A stretch of 30,216 nt of DNA. It comes from Burkholderiales bacterium UBA2647 (GTDB lineage: Bacteria > Pseudomonadota > Gammaproteobacteria > Burkholderiales > Burkholderiaceae_E). Shown here one piece after another: positions 7,097-15,934 of this stretch; the first letter of the stretch is position 1, and the number at the start of each line of letters is the position of its first letter. The stretch is taken from NCBI GenBank assembly GCA_002359635.1, contig DENJ01000097.1:4929-35144 (forward strand), read 5' to 3'. The notes beneath the pieces were generated by a model, which saw only the letters and a list, made by a program, of their open reading frames with translations, was not told the origin of the DNA and ran no database searches. The position numbers and the translations under genes were made by a program.

Positions 7097-8126
7097 GCGC
7101 TTAGAGCAGGATCCCGATTGGGAGGTCATTGGCATATCGAGGCGGCAGGGTCCAAGTCGCCAAAGGGTTCAGTATCTGGCGCTCGATTTACTCGATGCGG
7201 AATCCTGCGAACGCCGTATCGCCGCAATCGATGGCATCACCCATGTTTTTTATGCAGCCTTTCAGCCTACTCCGGGACCCGCCGCTGGCTACGCAAGCAA
7301 TATCGATGCAAATCGCAACATGCTTGTGAACGCAGTCAGTGCTGTGGCGACGCATCACGCAAGTTTGCAGCGGGTTATTCTCGTCACAGGCACAAAATAC
7401 TACGGGATACATCTTGGACCGATCAAAACGCCAGCCCGAGAAACAGATTCGCGGCATATCCCGCCCAACTATTATTTTGACCAGATCGATTGGCTCATGG
7501 CCTATCAAGCCAATGCGCTCAGTGACGCATCGATTGCGGCAAGATCATGGGATTGGGTTGAATTGCGACCACAAACCTTGTGCGGATTTGCACCAGGCAC
7601 GGCGATGAGTCTTGTGCCGGTCATCGCCGTCTATGCGGCGCTCTCAAAAGACTTGGGCCTCGCGTTGCGATTTCCGGGCAAGCATGGCGCATGGACATCG
7701 CTTTATCAGGTCACCGACTCGAGCCATTTTGCTGAAGCGGCCCTTTGGGCTGCGCTTGAAGAACGCGCTTCCAATCAGGCATTCAACATCACCAATGGTG
7801 ACTATTTCCGCTGGTGCAACATCTGGCCCAGTATCGCCAGAGTCTTTGATATGCCCTGGGACCAGCCCCAAACCATCAGCCTCAGTCAGCAAATGCCGGC
7901 GCTCAAGTCGCGCTGGGAGGCACTGCAACAACGCTATGATTTACAGAAAATAGACTTTGAGGCCCTTGTCGCATGGCCCTTTGGTGACTATGTCTTTGGT
8001 TCGGACTGGGACGTGATGACATCCACCACGAAGGCAAGACAATTCGGTTTTCATGCGGTGGTTGACAGCGAACAAATGTTTATTGACTTGTTGGGTGCCT
8101 TTCGGCGTGAGCGCATCACACCCTAG
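7038..8126 (+). CDS. PRISE-like SDR (progesterone 5-beta-reductase/iridoid synthase-like NAD(P)H enone reductase)
   Basis: A 362-residue atypical extended SDR. The Rossmann loop GALGVIG is at residues 9-15, and SRR after the second strand suggests NADPH. The special active-site layout of the PRISE family is present: Lys120 in VTGTKYYG and Tyr146 in NYYFDQIDWL, matching the family's TG-x-KHY-x-G and NFYY-x-x-ED motifs instead of YxxxK. Such enzymes reduce activated C=C bonds of enones and related compounds. In bacteria their physiological substrates are mostly unknown. ATG 7038 is preferred to an upstream start because AGAGGAA lies five bases before it. The 3' end overlaps the convergent acyl-CoA synthetase gene by 11 bases. 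Older annotation would call it an NAD-dependent epimerase. Confidence 0.88.
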   Translation: MAYKAIVVGALGVIGRYIVERLEQDPDWEVIGISRRQGPSRQRVQYLALDLLDAESCERRIAAIDGITHVFYAAFQPTPGPAAGYASNIDANRNMLVNAVSAVATHHASLQRVILVTGTKYYGIHLGPIKTPARETDSRHIPPNYYFDQIDWLMAYQANALSDASIAARSWDWVELRPQTLCGFAPGTAMSLVPVIAVYAALSKDLGLALRFPGKHGAWTSLYQVTDSSHFAEAALWAALEERASNQAFNITNGDYFRWCNIWPSIARVFDMPWDQPQTISLSQQMPALKSRWEALQQRYDLQKIDFEALVAWPFGDYVFGSDWDVMTSTTKARQFGFHAVVDSEQMFIDLLGAFRRERITP

Positions 8127-9726
8127 CCGGGACTTCTTTTTCCTGTTCAATCAGCTCACGCAATTGGGCTTTAGCGATTTTCTCGAGCGTGGAACGAGGA
8201 AAATCGTCGAAGATTCTGATCTGGCGGGGTTGCTTGAAGGAGGCAAGCTGATGCGCGCAAGCCGCCAAGACATCTCTCTCGACCAACTCAGGTTCATGGC
8301 CTGCCGACAGCCGCAAGCAGGCAACAGGGACTTGATCGAGCATCGGATCGGATTGCGCGACGACCGCTACCTCGAGCACACCCGGCACCGACATGATCAC
8401 GCGCTCTATTTCTGATGCAGCGACATTTTCACCACCAACCTTGAGCATGTCTTTAGAACGATCCGAGAAAAAGTAAGAGCCATCCTCGCCGATTCTCACG
8501 AGGTCGCCAGTCAGAAAATAGCCTTCATCGTCAAAAGACGCCGCTGTCGCCTCAGGATTGTGCAAGTACTCGGCAAACAGGCTCAGGCCGCGAACGCCCC
8601 TGATCGACAAGGCTCCGGTTTCGCCGGGCCTCGCCTCTCTGCCATCAAGCGATACACGAATCTCATACTCGGGTGCCGGGCGCCCAATCGATAAAGCGGT
8701 GTTGGCCATGCCTGGCACGCCGGTGATGCCATGGGTGATGGTCTCGGTCATACCCCACCATCCCACGGTTTGTACACCGAAGTATTCGTCCTGGGGCGGG
8801 GCACAGACCGAAGAACCCCAAAGCCGGTAGTGATGCTCCCGGGGACGTTCATGCTGGGCAAGCGCTCGCACGCAAAACTGAACCAAGGACGCAAAAGTGC
8901 ATCGATGCTTGAGCGAAATCGGCCAAAACCGACTGGCTGAAAATCGTGGCATCACCACTGCTGTTGCCCCAGCCCATAGGCTTGCGAGCATGGAGTAAGC
9001 CTGTGCATTGGTATGGAACAAGGGCAAGCTTACCAACTGAATATCTTGCGCTAACAGCCCTTCGTGCAGCGCATTGATGCGGGCGCCCCAGAGTGCATTG
9101 GCATGTGTCCAGCAAACAGCCTTTGGCCTTGAGGTTGTCCCAGAGGTGTATTGAACTGAAAATCGTAACAATGGGTCGGGATCACGCTCGGGCAAACGAT
9201 CCACGGGCGCATCGAGGTGATCAAAGCAATCGTCTGCTGCAGGTCGTTGTTGGCCTGCATCCTGCCCTTGATCGGTGGCCGTAAGCACAAGCCAACGCAG
9301 GCCCTTACAAGCCTCATGAACAAGTCCTGCGAATTTCGGTTGTGTAATCGCTGCAACCGCAGCGGAGTGCTCAGCAAAGTATTTCAATTCGTCGGCGCTT
9401 GACTTTGCGTTTGTGGTGACCGCCACAGCGCCAAGCCAGGCACAGGCAAACCAGGCAATCACAGCTTCCGGGCAATTGTCCAGGTGAACGATCACATGGT
9501 CGCCACAACGGATGCCCCGGTGATAGAGACCCGCGGCCGTCCGCTGGACGCGTTCAACAAAGGCCCGGTAGCTGAGGGTGATCGGTTCACCGTCGAAGGG
9601 CTCCCAAATCAAATAGGGATGCTCCCCTCGCCGTTGCGCTTGGTAGATCAACAAATGCCGGATGTCCATACCATTGAAGGGATGGTGATTCGGTCGAATC
9701 ATGTTGTTTTGGTATGTAGAACGCAT
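8116..9726 (-). CDS. Acyl-CoA synthetase (AMP-dependent synthetase/ligase, ANL superfamily)
   Basis: A 536-residue acid-CoA ligase. The adenylate-forming P-loop YTSGTTSRPK is at residues 193-202, followed by WWGMTE near the middle, YFLTGDLVRIGEDGSYFF-x-DRSKDMLKVGGENV at the hinge, and the catalytic C-terminal Lys516 in TLEKIAK. It activates a carboxylic acid with ATP and CoA. Overall similarity seems closest to the crotonobetaine/carnitine-CoA ligase (CaiC) and medium-chain or aryl-acid groups, but the acid cannot be assigned. The start at 9726 is chosen for GGGGAG five bases upstream; a later ATG at codon 9 is also possible. It stands alone on this strand, divergent from the SDR at 9812, with an 85-base shared promoter region. 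Confidence 0.93.
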   Translation of the reverse strand: MRSTYQNNMIRPNHHPFNGMDIRHLLIYQAQRRGEHPYLIWEPFDGEPITLSYRAFVERVQRTAAGLYHRGIRCGDHVIVHLDNCPEAVIAWFACAWLGAVAVTTNAKSSADELKYFAEHSAAVAAITQPKFAGLVHEACKGLRWLVLTATDQGQDAGQQRPAADDCFDHLDAPVDRLPERDPDPLLRFSVQYTSGTTSRPKAVCWTHANALWGARINALHEGLLAQDIQLVSLPLFHTNAQAYSMLASLWAGATAVVMPRFSASRFWPISLKHRCTFASLVQFCVRALAQHERPREHHYRLWGSSVCAPPQDEYFGVQTVGWWGMTETITHGITGVPGMANTALSIGRPAPEYEIRVSLDGREARPGETGALSIRGVRGLSLFAEYLHNPEATAASFDDEGYFLTGDLVRIGEDGSYFFSDRSKDMLKVGGENVAASEIERVIMSVPGVLEVAVVAQSDPMLDQVPVACLRLSAGHEPELVERDVLAACAHQLASFKQPRQIRIFDDFPRSTLEKIAKAQLRELIEQEKEVPARV

Positions 9727-9811
9727 ACGATCTCCCCGGGCGCTGGTCAGTTCATGATTCAATACGTGACAATTATCGGAGCAAACCCAATTTTGGCAAG
9801 GAGACTAAGTC

Positions 9812-10606
9812 ATGGATTTGGAACTCGAGGGCAAGCGTGTCTTGATTACCGGTGCGAGCAAGGGCATCGGTCTGGCCTGCGCTGCACATTTTCTGCGCGA
9901 AGGGGCCAGGGTTTGCATCGTTTCGCGGCAACAAAAGCATCTTGATGACGCGATGACTCATTTAGGAAGTACGGCTCTTTCGGGCCATCCATTGCTAAGC
10001 CGAAGCGCCGATCTTTGCGATGCAAGTCAAGCACAGGCACTCGTCGGATCGCTTGAAAGTGATTGGGGCCCCATCGATATCCTGGTCAACTCGGCAGGCG
10101 CAGCAAAAAGAACACCAGCCGCCGAACTCAACGCGCAATCCTATGCCGATGCAATGCAAGCGAAATACTTCAGCTACACCAATGTGATTGACCCCTGCAT
10201 CAAGGCCATGGCACTTCGCGGCCATGGCGTGATTGTCAATGTCATCGGTGCAGGCGGCAAAGTGGCAAGTCCGATTCACATTCCAGGTGGCGCGGCCAAC
10301 GCCGCCCTCATGTTGGTGACCGCCGGACTCGCGCATGCTTATGCCCATCTCGGCATTCGCGTGGTCGCCGTCAACCCGGGCCTCACACTCACAGCCAGGC
10401 TCGAAGAAGGTCTTCTTGCCGATGCAAGAGCCCAGGGCATCACGGCTGAGGAGGCGCAACGCAAAGCAACTGCCAAGATTCCCATGGGTCGCATTGCACA
10501 CCCAGACGAAGTTGCCGACACGGTTGTGTATCTGGCAAGTGCTCGCGCAAGCTACATCACCGGCGTTAGCATCGCCATGGACGGCAGCACAACGCCTTTG
10601 ATCTAG
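9812..10606 (+). CDS. SDR-fold protein lacking the Ser-Tyr-Lys catalytic triad
   Basis: A 264-residue protein with an intact cofactor site: TGASKGIG at 13-20, SRQ after the second strand (NADPH-like), and NSAGA at 93-97. The active-site region departs from the norm. NVIGAGG stands where N-x-x-S is expected, HIPGG (156-160) replaces the Tyr segment, and AANAAL places Asn163 where the catalytic Lys should be. The downstream NPGLTLTARL and the C-terminal GVSIAMDGS are normal. Relatives with a GGxANAAL-type segment form a recognisable SDR subgroup from my memory, so this is likely an established divergent lineage and not decay. AAGGAG eight to nine bases before ATG supports the start. Its gene is divergent from the acyl-CoA ligase and convergent with the next SDR. 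Confidence 0.9.
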   Translation: MDLELEGKRVLITGASKGIGLACAAHFLREGARVCIVSRQQKHLDDAMTHLGSTALSGHPLLSRSADLCDASQAQALVGSLESDWGPIDILVNSAGAAKRTPAAELNAQSYADAMQAKYFSYTNVIDPCIKAMALRGHGVIVNVIGAGGKVASPIHIPGGAANAALMLVTAGLAHAYAHLGIRVVAVNPGLTLTARLEEGLLADARAQGITAEEAQRKATAKIPMGRIAHPDEVADTVVYLASARASYITGVSIAMDGSTTPLI

Positions 10607-10652
10607 TGCTCAGCGCTAGCAGGTCTGAGGCCTTAGCTCCCTCCTGTTGCCG

Positions 10653-11399
10653 CTATAAAGCCTGCCCTCCGTCAACAGCTATCGTCTGTCCCGTCACCCA
10701 GGAAGCAAGATCGCTTGCTAAAAACGCGGCGACCGTTGCGACCTCCTCAGGTCTTCCATAACGACCTGAGGGAATACCGGCGAGAATGCTTTCATACAGT
10801 TTGGGATTATCGCGTTTGGCGACATCCCAGGTACCGCCCTCAAAAAATATAGAACCGGGAGCGATACAATTCACTCGGATATGCTTGGCGGCAAGCAAGA
10901 GCGCCTGGGTTTGGGTGTATTCAATCAGCGCTGCTTTGACCGCACCATAGGGTGGTGTGCGAGCACTCGCCCCGAGTCCGGATATCGAAGAGATATGGAT
11001 AATGCTTCCACCTTGCTTTTCGAGTGCCGGCATCGCAGCATGGCAGGCACGTACCGTCGCCATTAAATCGATTTGCACACTCACTGCCCAACCGGCCTCA
11101 TCATCGGTACGCCCAAAACCGGACGCGTTATTCACAAGGCAGTCGATACCGCCGAGAAACGACTGGGCTTCGCTCACCCATTGTTTAATCGCATCGGCAT
11201 CACCCAAATCGCAAGCACTCGCCAAAACCTTGCCCCCATGGCCTGCCAAACTCGCCTGAGCATGATCAAGTGCCGCTTGCGATCTTGCACAGATCGCCAC
11301 GTCAGCACCCGCCATCGCAAAAGCTTCGGCAATCGAAAACCCGATGCCCCGACTGCCGCCCGCAATGAGCGTCTTCCTGCCTTTAAGATCAATCTTCAT
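10653..11399 (-). CDS. SDR family oxidoreductase with canonical catalytic triad
   Basis: A 248-residue classical SDR. AGGSRGIG is at 13-20, ARS after the second strand suggests NADPH, and NNASG is at 90-94. The triad is Ser138 in ISSIS, Tyr151 and Lys155 in YGAVK. The C-terminal WVTGQTIAVDGG is standard. Typical members are 3-oxoacyl reductases and broad alcohol/ketone dehydrogenases; the substrate is unassigned. AAGGAGA about nine bases before the ATG supports the start. It is convergent with the triad-less SDR (46-base gap without clear terminator) and divergent from the hybrid sensor kinase (135-base gap). Confidence 0.93.
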   Translation of the reverse strand: MKIDLKGRKTLIAGGSRGIGFSIAEAFAMAGADVAICARSQAALDHAQASLAGHGGKVLASACDLGDADAIKQWVSEAQSFLGGIDCLVNNASGFGRTDDEAGWAVSVQIDLMATVRACHAAMPALEKQGGSIIHISSISGLGASARTPPYGAVKAALIEYTQTQALLLAAKHIRVNCIAPGSIFFEGGTWDVAKRDNPKLYESILAGIPSGRYGRPEEVATVAAFLASDLASWVTGQTIAVDGGQAL

Positions 11400-11534
11400 A
11401 ACGTCAAATCTCCTTAAAGCTCTATTCTGCCTCTCGTGCTAGCCTACAAACCGCAAAAACGGTGATCCTTAGCGCAAGGCGTCCCGAATTTCGCGAACCG
11501 AAGCCGCAGCCCACCCTCGGAGCCATTGGTACCT

Positions 11535-13343
11535 ATGCAAGGCCCTCATCGCCCATCCAAGCATCAGCAACTGGTTGAAGCGCAGCGCTACCACTACGCC
11601 TGGCGAAGTTTTCCGCTTTTCGTCATGGCCTTGATGGCCGGGTCAATCCTTGAGCTCGCATCAGCATGGCAGCCTTCCACAGCGCTTCAAGCCGCCGTAT
11701 GGAGTGGGTTTGCATCCGCCTGCTTGCTTTGGGCAATCTGGCTGCTGCGCGTCCGCAGTCAATCGAATCAGGAAAGCGATGACGATCAAGCGGCAAGACT
11801 CAAGGAAGAAAAGCGGCTTCAACAACTCTTGCTTGCAGTCGGCAGCCTCATCGGTTTAGGGTGGATCGGACTATTTCCTGCAAGCGAGCGCCATGCCGTG
11901 AGTTTTGTGCTCTTTCACACCGGTTACTTGCTCATCAGCCTACTGTGTCTTGGAAGTCTTAAACGCCTCTTTTTGATTGCAACCGTGCCTGCTTTGCTGC
12001 CGATTCCTGCCGTCATTATTTTTTATCAGGATTTGCTGGGCATACCGCTTCAAGCAGCCATGATTTTGATCCCGATGGTCATGCTCGGGTTTCAGCAACG
12101 GCTAGAGACCATGATCACCGAACTGCTCGAATTGCGATTCAGTCACCTTGACTTGCTTCATGATTTACAAGCGCAGCGGGATGCCGCGCATCAAGCCAAT
12201 CTTGCCAAGTCAAGTTTTCTTGCCACAGCCAGCCATGATCTGCGCCAGCCGATGCATTCACTAAACCTGTATCTCGCATCTACGGCAGCATACCCCCTCA
12301 CCGATGACCTCCGCGATATGGTCAAGCGGATGCAGCAATGTGCAGGCTACATGAACGAAATGTTTGACTCCTTGCTCGATATCGCAAGGCTAGACGCCCA
12401 GGTCATCGCACCCCGAATCGAATCGGTAAGCCTGCAGTCGATTCTGTTGCGTCTGCAATCGGAATTTCAGACGATCGCTGATGCAAGAGCGATCGAACTT
12501 CGCTTCAGCGCCACCCCCAGTCTGGCGGTACTCAGCGACGCGGGCATGCTCGAACGCATCTTAAGAAATCTGATTTCAAATGCCTTGAAATATACAAAAA
12601 TTGGAACCGTTCAGGTTATTGTCAAGCAGCGCGGCAGCCGGGTCCGTATTGCAGTCATCGACTCGGGACCAGGCATTCCGCGTGCCTTGCGACGCCGCGT
12701 CTTTGAAGAGTTTGCAAGAGTTCGCGACGACGGACTCGCCGAAGGACCGAGAGGCTTTGGCTTAGGCCTGGCGATTGCGAGACGACTGGCGGACACACTA
12801 AAAATTGGCCTTCGTCTCCGATCGAGCGCATTTCGCGGGTCTAGTTTTTGTATCGACATGCCGGTTGCCCCTTTTGCGCAACTCAAGCTTGCACTCGACG
12901 CGGGCGACCCGCCAGCAACGCTCGAAGGCCAACTCGTGCTGGTTGTTGATGACGATCTCGAGGTGCTCACCGCGATGACACTGATGTTGACCTTGCACGG
13001 TTGCCGCATTCTCGCTGCTGGCGGCTTTCAGGAAGCGCTCCAGCAATGCGAACGGATGCAAAACAAGCCATCGCTTCTCGTTTGTGATTACGCCTTAGGC
13101 CATGAAAAAGACGGTTTACAACTCATTGAACATATTCGTGAAGAATTTAATCACGATATACCTGCTGTACTGATAACCGGTGACACATCGCCAAAACATG
13201 TGGCTTTGTTTGCACGTTCAGGCGTAGAGGTACTTCACAAACCGGTACATCCCGACACCATGATTCAGGCAATGCGAAGGTCCCTGCAACAAGTGCGGCG
13301 CGAAAACGAGTCGGCCGGGGCCACCGCAAACATGCAGCCCTGA
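11535..13343 (+). CDS. Orphan hybrid sensor histidine kinase with C-terminal receiver domain
   Basis: A 602-residue membrane sensor. Residues about 25-190 hold some six hydrophobic segments with little periplasmic sequence, then a helical linker and a HisKA domain with phospho-acceptor His234 in ATASHDLRQP. The ATPase domain has RNLISNALKYT (N box), DSGPGIP (G1) and RGFGLGLAI (G2). The receiver has VVDDD, phospho-acceptor Asp518 in VCDYAL, Thr in LITGDT, and Lys569 in HKPV. No DNA-binding output is present and no response regulator lies nearby, so the receiver may be a phosphate sink or pass phosphate to a distant partner. ATG 11535 is chosen although GGAG is twelve bases away; a TTG at 11526 is an alternative. 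Its position between catabolic and transport operons suggests a metabolite or membrane-state signal. Confidence 0.92.
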   Translation: MQGPHRPSKHQQLVEAQRYHYAWRSFPLFVMALMAGSILELASAWQPSTALQAAVWSGFASACLLWAIWLLRVRSQSNQESDDDQAARLKEEKRLQQLLLAVGSLIGLGWIGLFPASERHAVSFVLFHTGYLLISLLCLGSLKRLFLIATVPALLPIPAVIIFYQDLLGIPLQAAMILIPMVMLGFQQRLETMITELLELRFSHLDLLHDLQAQRDAAHQANLAKSSFLATASHDLRQPMHSLNLYLASTAAYPLTDDLRDMVKRMQQCAGYMNEMFDSLLDIARLDAQVIAPRIESVSLQSILLRLQSEFQTIADARAIELRFSATPSLAVLSDAGMLERILRNLISNALKYTKIGTVQVIVKQRGSRVRIAVIDSGPGIPRALRRRVFEEFARVRDDGLAEGPRGFGLGLAIARRLADTLKIGLRLRSSAFRGSSFCIDMPVAPFAQLKLALDAGDPPATLEGQLVLVVDDDLEVLTAMTLMLTLHGCRILAAGGFQEALQQCERMQNKPSLLVCDYALGHEKDGLQLIEHIREEFNHDIPAVLITGDTSPKHVALFARSGVEVLHKPVHPDTMIQAMRRSLQQVRRENESAGATANMQP

Positions 13344-13363
13344 GACGCCAAAACCAAGTTGAG

Positions 13364-14989
13364 CTAGGATGCCGAGGCCGCCTGATGAAAGGGAAAGTCT
13401 CTCCCGGGCGCTGCAGCGAAAAGGCTTTTGGTGTAGGCATGCTTAGGGGCGTTGAAGACCTCAAGCGCAGGGCCGTATTCCACCACCTCGCCTTTTGACA
13501 TCACCACGATGTCATCGCAAACCTGGGCAGCGACCCTCAAGTCATGCGTTATAAATAACATGGCTAAATTGAGGCGCTGACGGATCTCCTCCAAAAGCTC
13601 GAGGACTTGAGCTTGAACGCTCACATCAAGGGCTGAAACCGCCTCGTCAGCAATCAAGAGTTCGGGCTCCATAGCAAGGGCGCGTGCAATGCTGATCCGT
13701 TGCCGCTGACCGCCCGAGAATTGGTGCGGATAGCGATTCAACACCGATGCATCCATACGCACCCATGCCATCAAGGATCTCGCTCGCCTTGCCGCCTCTT
13801 CGCGTGAAAGACCAAAATTCATCGGTCCTTCCATAATCGTCTCACCAACAGTACGCCTGGGATTTAAGGACCGATAGGGATCCTGAAACACGATCTGTAC
13901 CCGCTTGCGAAGGGCACGCAGCTTAGCCCCTGAAAGCCTTGCCAGGTCATTGCCCTCAAGATCGATACTGCCCGCGCTCGGATCGATTAATCGCACCACG
14001 CAACGCGCGACGGTCGACTTACCCGATCCGGATTCGCCAACAATGCCGAGGGTTTCACCCTTGCGAATGGTGAAACTGACCGATTTTGCAGCGTGAACTT
14101 CCTGGTGTTTGGCATTGAACCAGCCTTGTCCGCCATAGCGCTTATCGAGGCCACTCACTTGCAGCACGACGGGCGCATCAGCCTGTCTGGCCTTGGATTT
14201 GGGATGAATGCCAGGTACTGCGGCGATCAGCATCTTGGTGTAATCATGCTGCGGGCGCATCAACAGCGCATCCTTGGGGCCGATTTCAACAAGATCACCG
14301 AGGCGGAGCACTGCCACCCGATCGGCGATTTCAGCGACGACGCCGAAATCATGGGTGATAAAAAGTACGCCAGTGCCATGCTTTCGCTGTAATTCACTGA
14401 TCAAGTGCAAAATTTGCGCCTGTGTCGTCACGTCTAATGCTGTGGTGGGCTCATCGGCGATCAGCAGCACGGGCTCAAGCACCAAGGCCATGGCGATCAT
14501 GATGCGCTGCCGCTGACCGCCTGAGAGTTGGTGTGGAAAAGCACGAAACATGCGCTCCGGGTCCGGCAAGGAAACCTCTTCAATCATCGCGATGATCTTT
14601 TTCTTGCGCTCCGATTCACTAAGCTTGGTGTGCGCCCGCAAGACCTCATCGATTTGCTCACCGCAACGCATGACCGGGTTGAGGGCCGTCATCGGTTCCT
14701 GAAAAATCATTGACATGCGGGTAGCGCGCAATTCGCGCAGGCGACTCAACGGCGCATGCGTAATGTCTTCGCCTTCAAGCAGGATGCGTCCATCGCTCAC
14801 CGGCAGCGATTTCGGTAACAGTCCCATGACCGACTGCGCAATCACCGATTTACCCGATCCTGACTCCCCGACCAGACAAACAATCTCGCCGCGACCTACA
14901 GTGAAATTGACCGCCGACACCGCATGTCGCCGATCCCCTTCTGATGGCAATGCGATATGCAGATGCTTAACTTCCAGGACTGGCGTCAT
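13364..14989 (-). CDS. Fused double ATP-binding protein of a dipeptide/oligopeptide-type ABC importer (DppD-DppF fusion)
   Basis: A 541-residue protein with two complete ABC ATPase domains. Walker A GESGSGKS is at 41-48 and 318-325, the signature LSGGQRQR at about 155 and FSGGQRQR at about 424, and Walker B LLIADE at 175 and 445. DEPTTALDV versus DEAVSALDV distinguishes the halves. Each half ends with the oligopeptide-specific segment (YTKMLIAAVPG, YTKSLFAAAPG). Such fusions (GsiA/YejF type) are common in proteobacteria and replace separate DppD and DppF. The start ATG forms an ATGA overlap with the preceding permease stop, and the gene is the last of the operon. It is convergent with the sensor kinase gene across a 20-base gap. 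Confidence 0.96.
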   Translation of the reverse strand: MTPVLEVKHLHIALPSEGDRRHAVSAVNFTVGRGEIVCLVGESGSGKSVIAQSVMGLLPKSLPVSDGRILLEGEDITHAPLSRLRELRATRMSMIFQEPMTALNPVMRCGEQIDEVLRAHTKLSESERKKKIIAMIEEVSLPDPERMFRAFPHQLSGGQRQRIMIAMALVLEPVLLIADEPTTALDVTTQAQILHLISELQRKHGTGVLFITHDFGVVAEIADRVAVLRLGDLVEIGPKDALLMRPQHDYTKMLIAAVPGIHPKSKARQADAPVVLQVSGLDKRYGGQGWFNAKHQEVHAAKSVSFTIRKGETLGIVGESGSGKSTVARCVVRLIDPSAGSIDLEGNDLARLSGAKLRALRKRVQIVFQDPYRSLNPRRTVGETIMEGPMNFGLSREEAARRARSLMAWVRMDASVLNRYPHQFSGGQRQRISIARALAMEPELLIADEAVSALDVSVQAQVLELLEEIRQRLNLAMLFITHDLRVAAQVCDDIVVMSKGEVVEYGPALEVFNAPKHAYTKSLFAAAPGRDFPFHQAASAS

Positions 14990-15915
14990 AGCCGCTTTGC
15001 CATCTTGGGGTCGAGGGTGTCACGCAAACCGTCACCCAGAATATTCACCGCCAAAACCGTGATGGCCAGGAAAATCCCGGGAAAGAAGATATTGTGAGGG
15101 TATTGAATAAACTGCGGTCGTCCCTCAGCCATGATGTTTCCCCAGGTCGGGATATCAGGCGGCAATCCGACACCTAAAAAGGAGAGGATTGCCTCCACAA
15201 GAATGGCGGCCGCACAAATATAAGTACCCTGCACGACCAGAGGCGCCACGGTGTTGGGAAGAATGTGAAAGAGCATGATCTTCCAGGTGGGTGTGCCGAT
15301 AGCAATCGCTGCTTCAACATAGGGCTCTTCACGGATTGAAAGCACCAGCGAGCGCACCAATCGTGTCACACGAGGAATCTCCGGGATCGTTATTGCAATG
15401 ATCACAGTCGCGATACTACCTCGCCAAAGGGCGACCAAAGCGATGGCAATCAGAATCGAAGGGATGGCCATGAGGCCGTCCATAACCCGCATCACCACGG
15501 TATCGACCCAACGTATGTAGCCCGAAAGCAGTCCGAAAACAATGCCTAAAGCGAGCGAGGCAAGGGCGGTGAGCAATCCCACCAGCAGCGAAACCTGGGT
15601 GCCGTAAATCACCCTGCTGTAAATGTCGCGGCCAAAGGAATCAGATCCCATCAAAAACTGATGCTTTAAAACATCGCCTTCGAGCGTCATGATTTCGCCG
15701 GTTTTTCCCGGCAGTAAATCGCGACTTGCCGCGTCAAAAAGCGTGGGATCCACAGTGCCCAGCCATGGCGCAAAAACCGAAATAAAAATCAACACAAAAA
15801 GAAAACTTGCCCCGAAACGAACTGAGCCGTTGTCCCGCATGCGCTGCCAAGCTGATTGCTGTGTTCTTACCGAGGCCGCCTCGACCGATAAGCTTGATGA
15901 ATCTTGTTGCGCCAT
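14986..15915 (-). CDS. dppC: DppC-type ABC transporter permease
   Basis: A 309-residue inner-membrane permease. A hydrophilic N-terminus (about 25 residues) is followed by the first helix FGASFLFVLIFISVFAPWLG, then the conserved family block LMGSDSFGRDIYSRVIYGTQ and the ATPase-docking EAA loop with EPYVEAAIAIG and ILPNT, and a C-terminal NILGDGLRDTLDPK. ATG 15915 is preferred to a TTG 14 codons upstream because the latter lies within the previous gene and AAGG/GAGG sequences precede the ATG region. Its stop overlaps the ATPase gene start by four bases. It pairs with the DppB-type permease. Confidence 0.93.
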   Translation of the reverse strand: MAQQDSSSLSVEAASVRTQQSAWQRMRDNGSVRFGASFLFVLIFISVFAPWLGTVDPTLFDAASRDLLPGKTGEIMTLEGDVLKHQFLMGSDSFGRDIYSRVIYGTQVSLLVGLLTALASLALGIVFGLLSGYIRWVDTVVMRVMDGLMAIPSILIAIALVALWRGSIATVIIAITIPEIPRVTRLVRSLVLSIREEPYVEAAIAIGTPTWKIMLFHILPNTVAPLVVQGTYICAAAILVEAILSFLGVGLPPDIPTWGNIMAEGRPQFIQYPHNIFFPGIFLAITVLAVNILGDGLRDTLDPKMAKRL

Positions 15916-15934
15916 CTCAGAGTAAGCCTCGACC

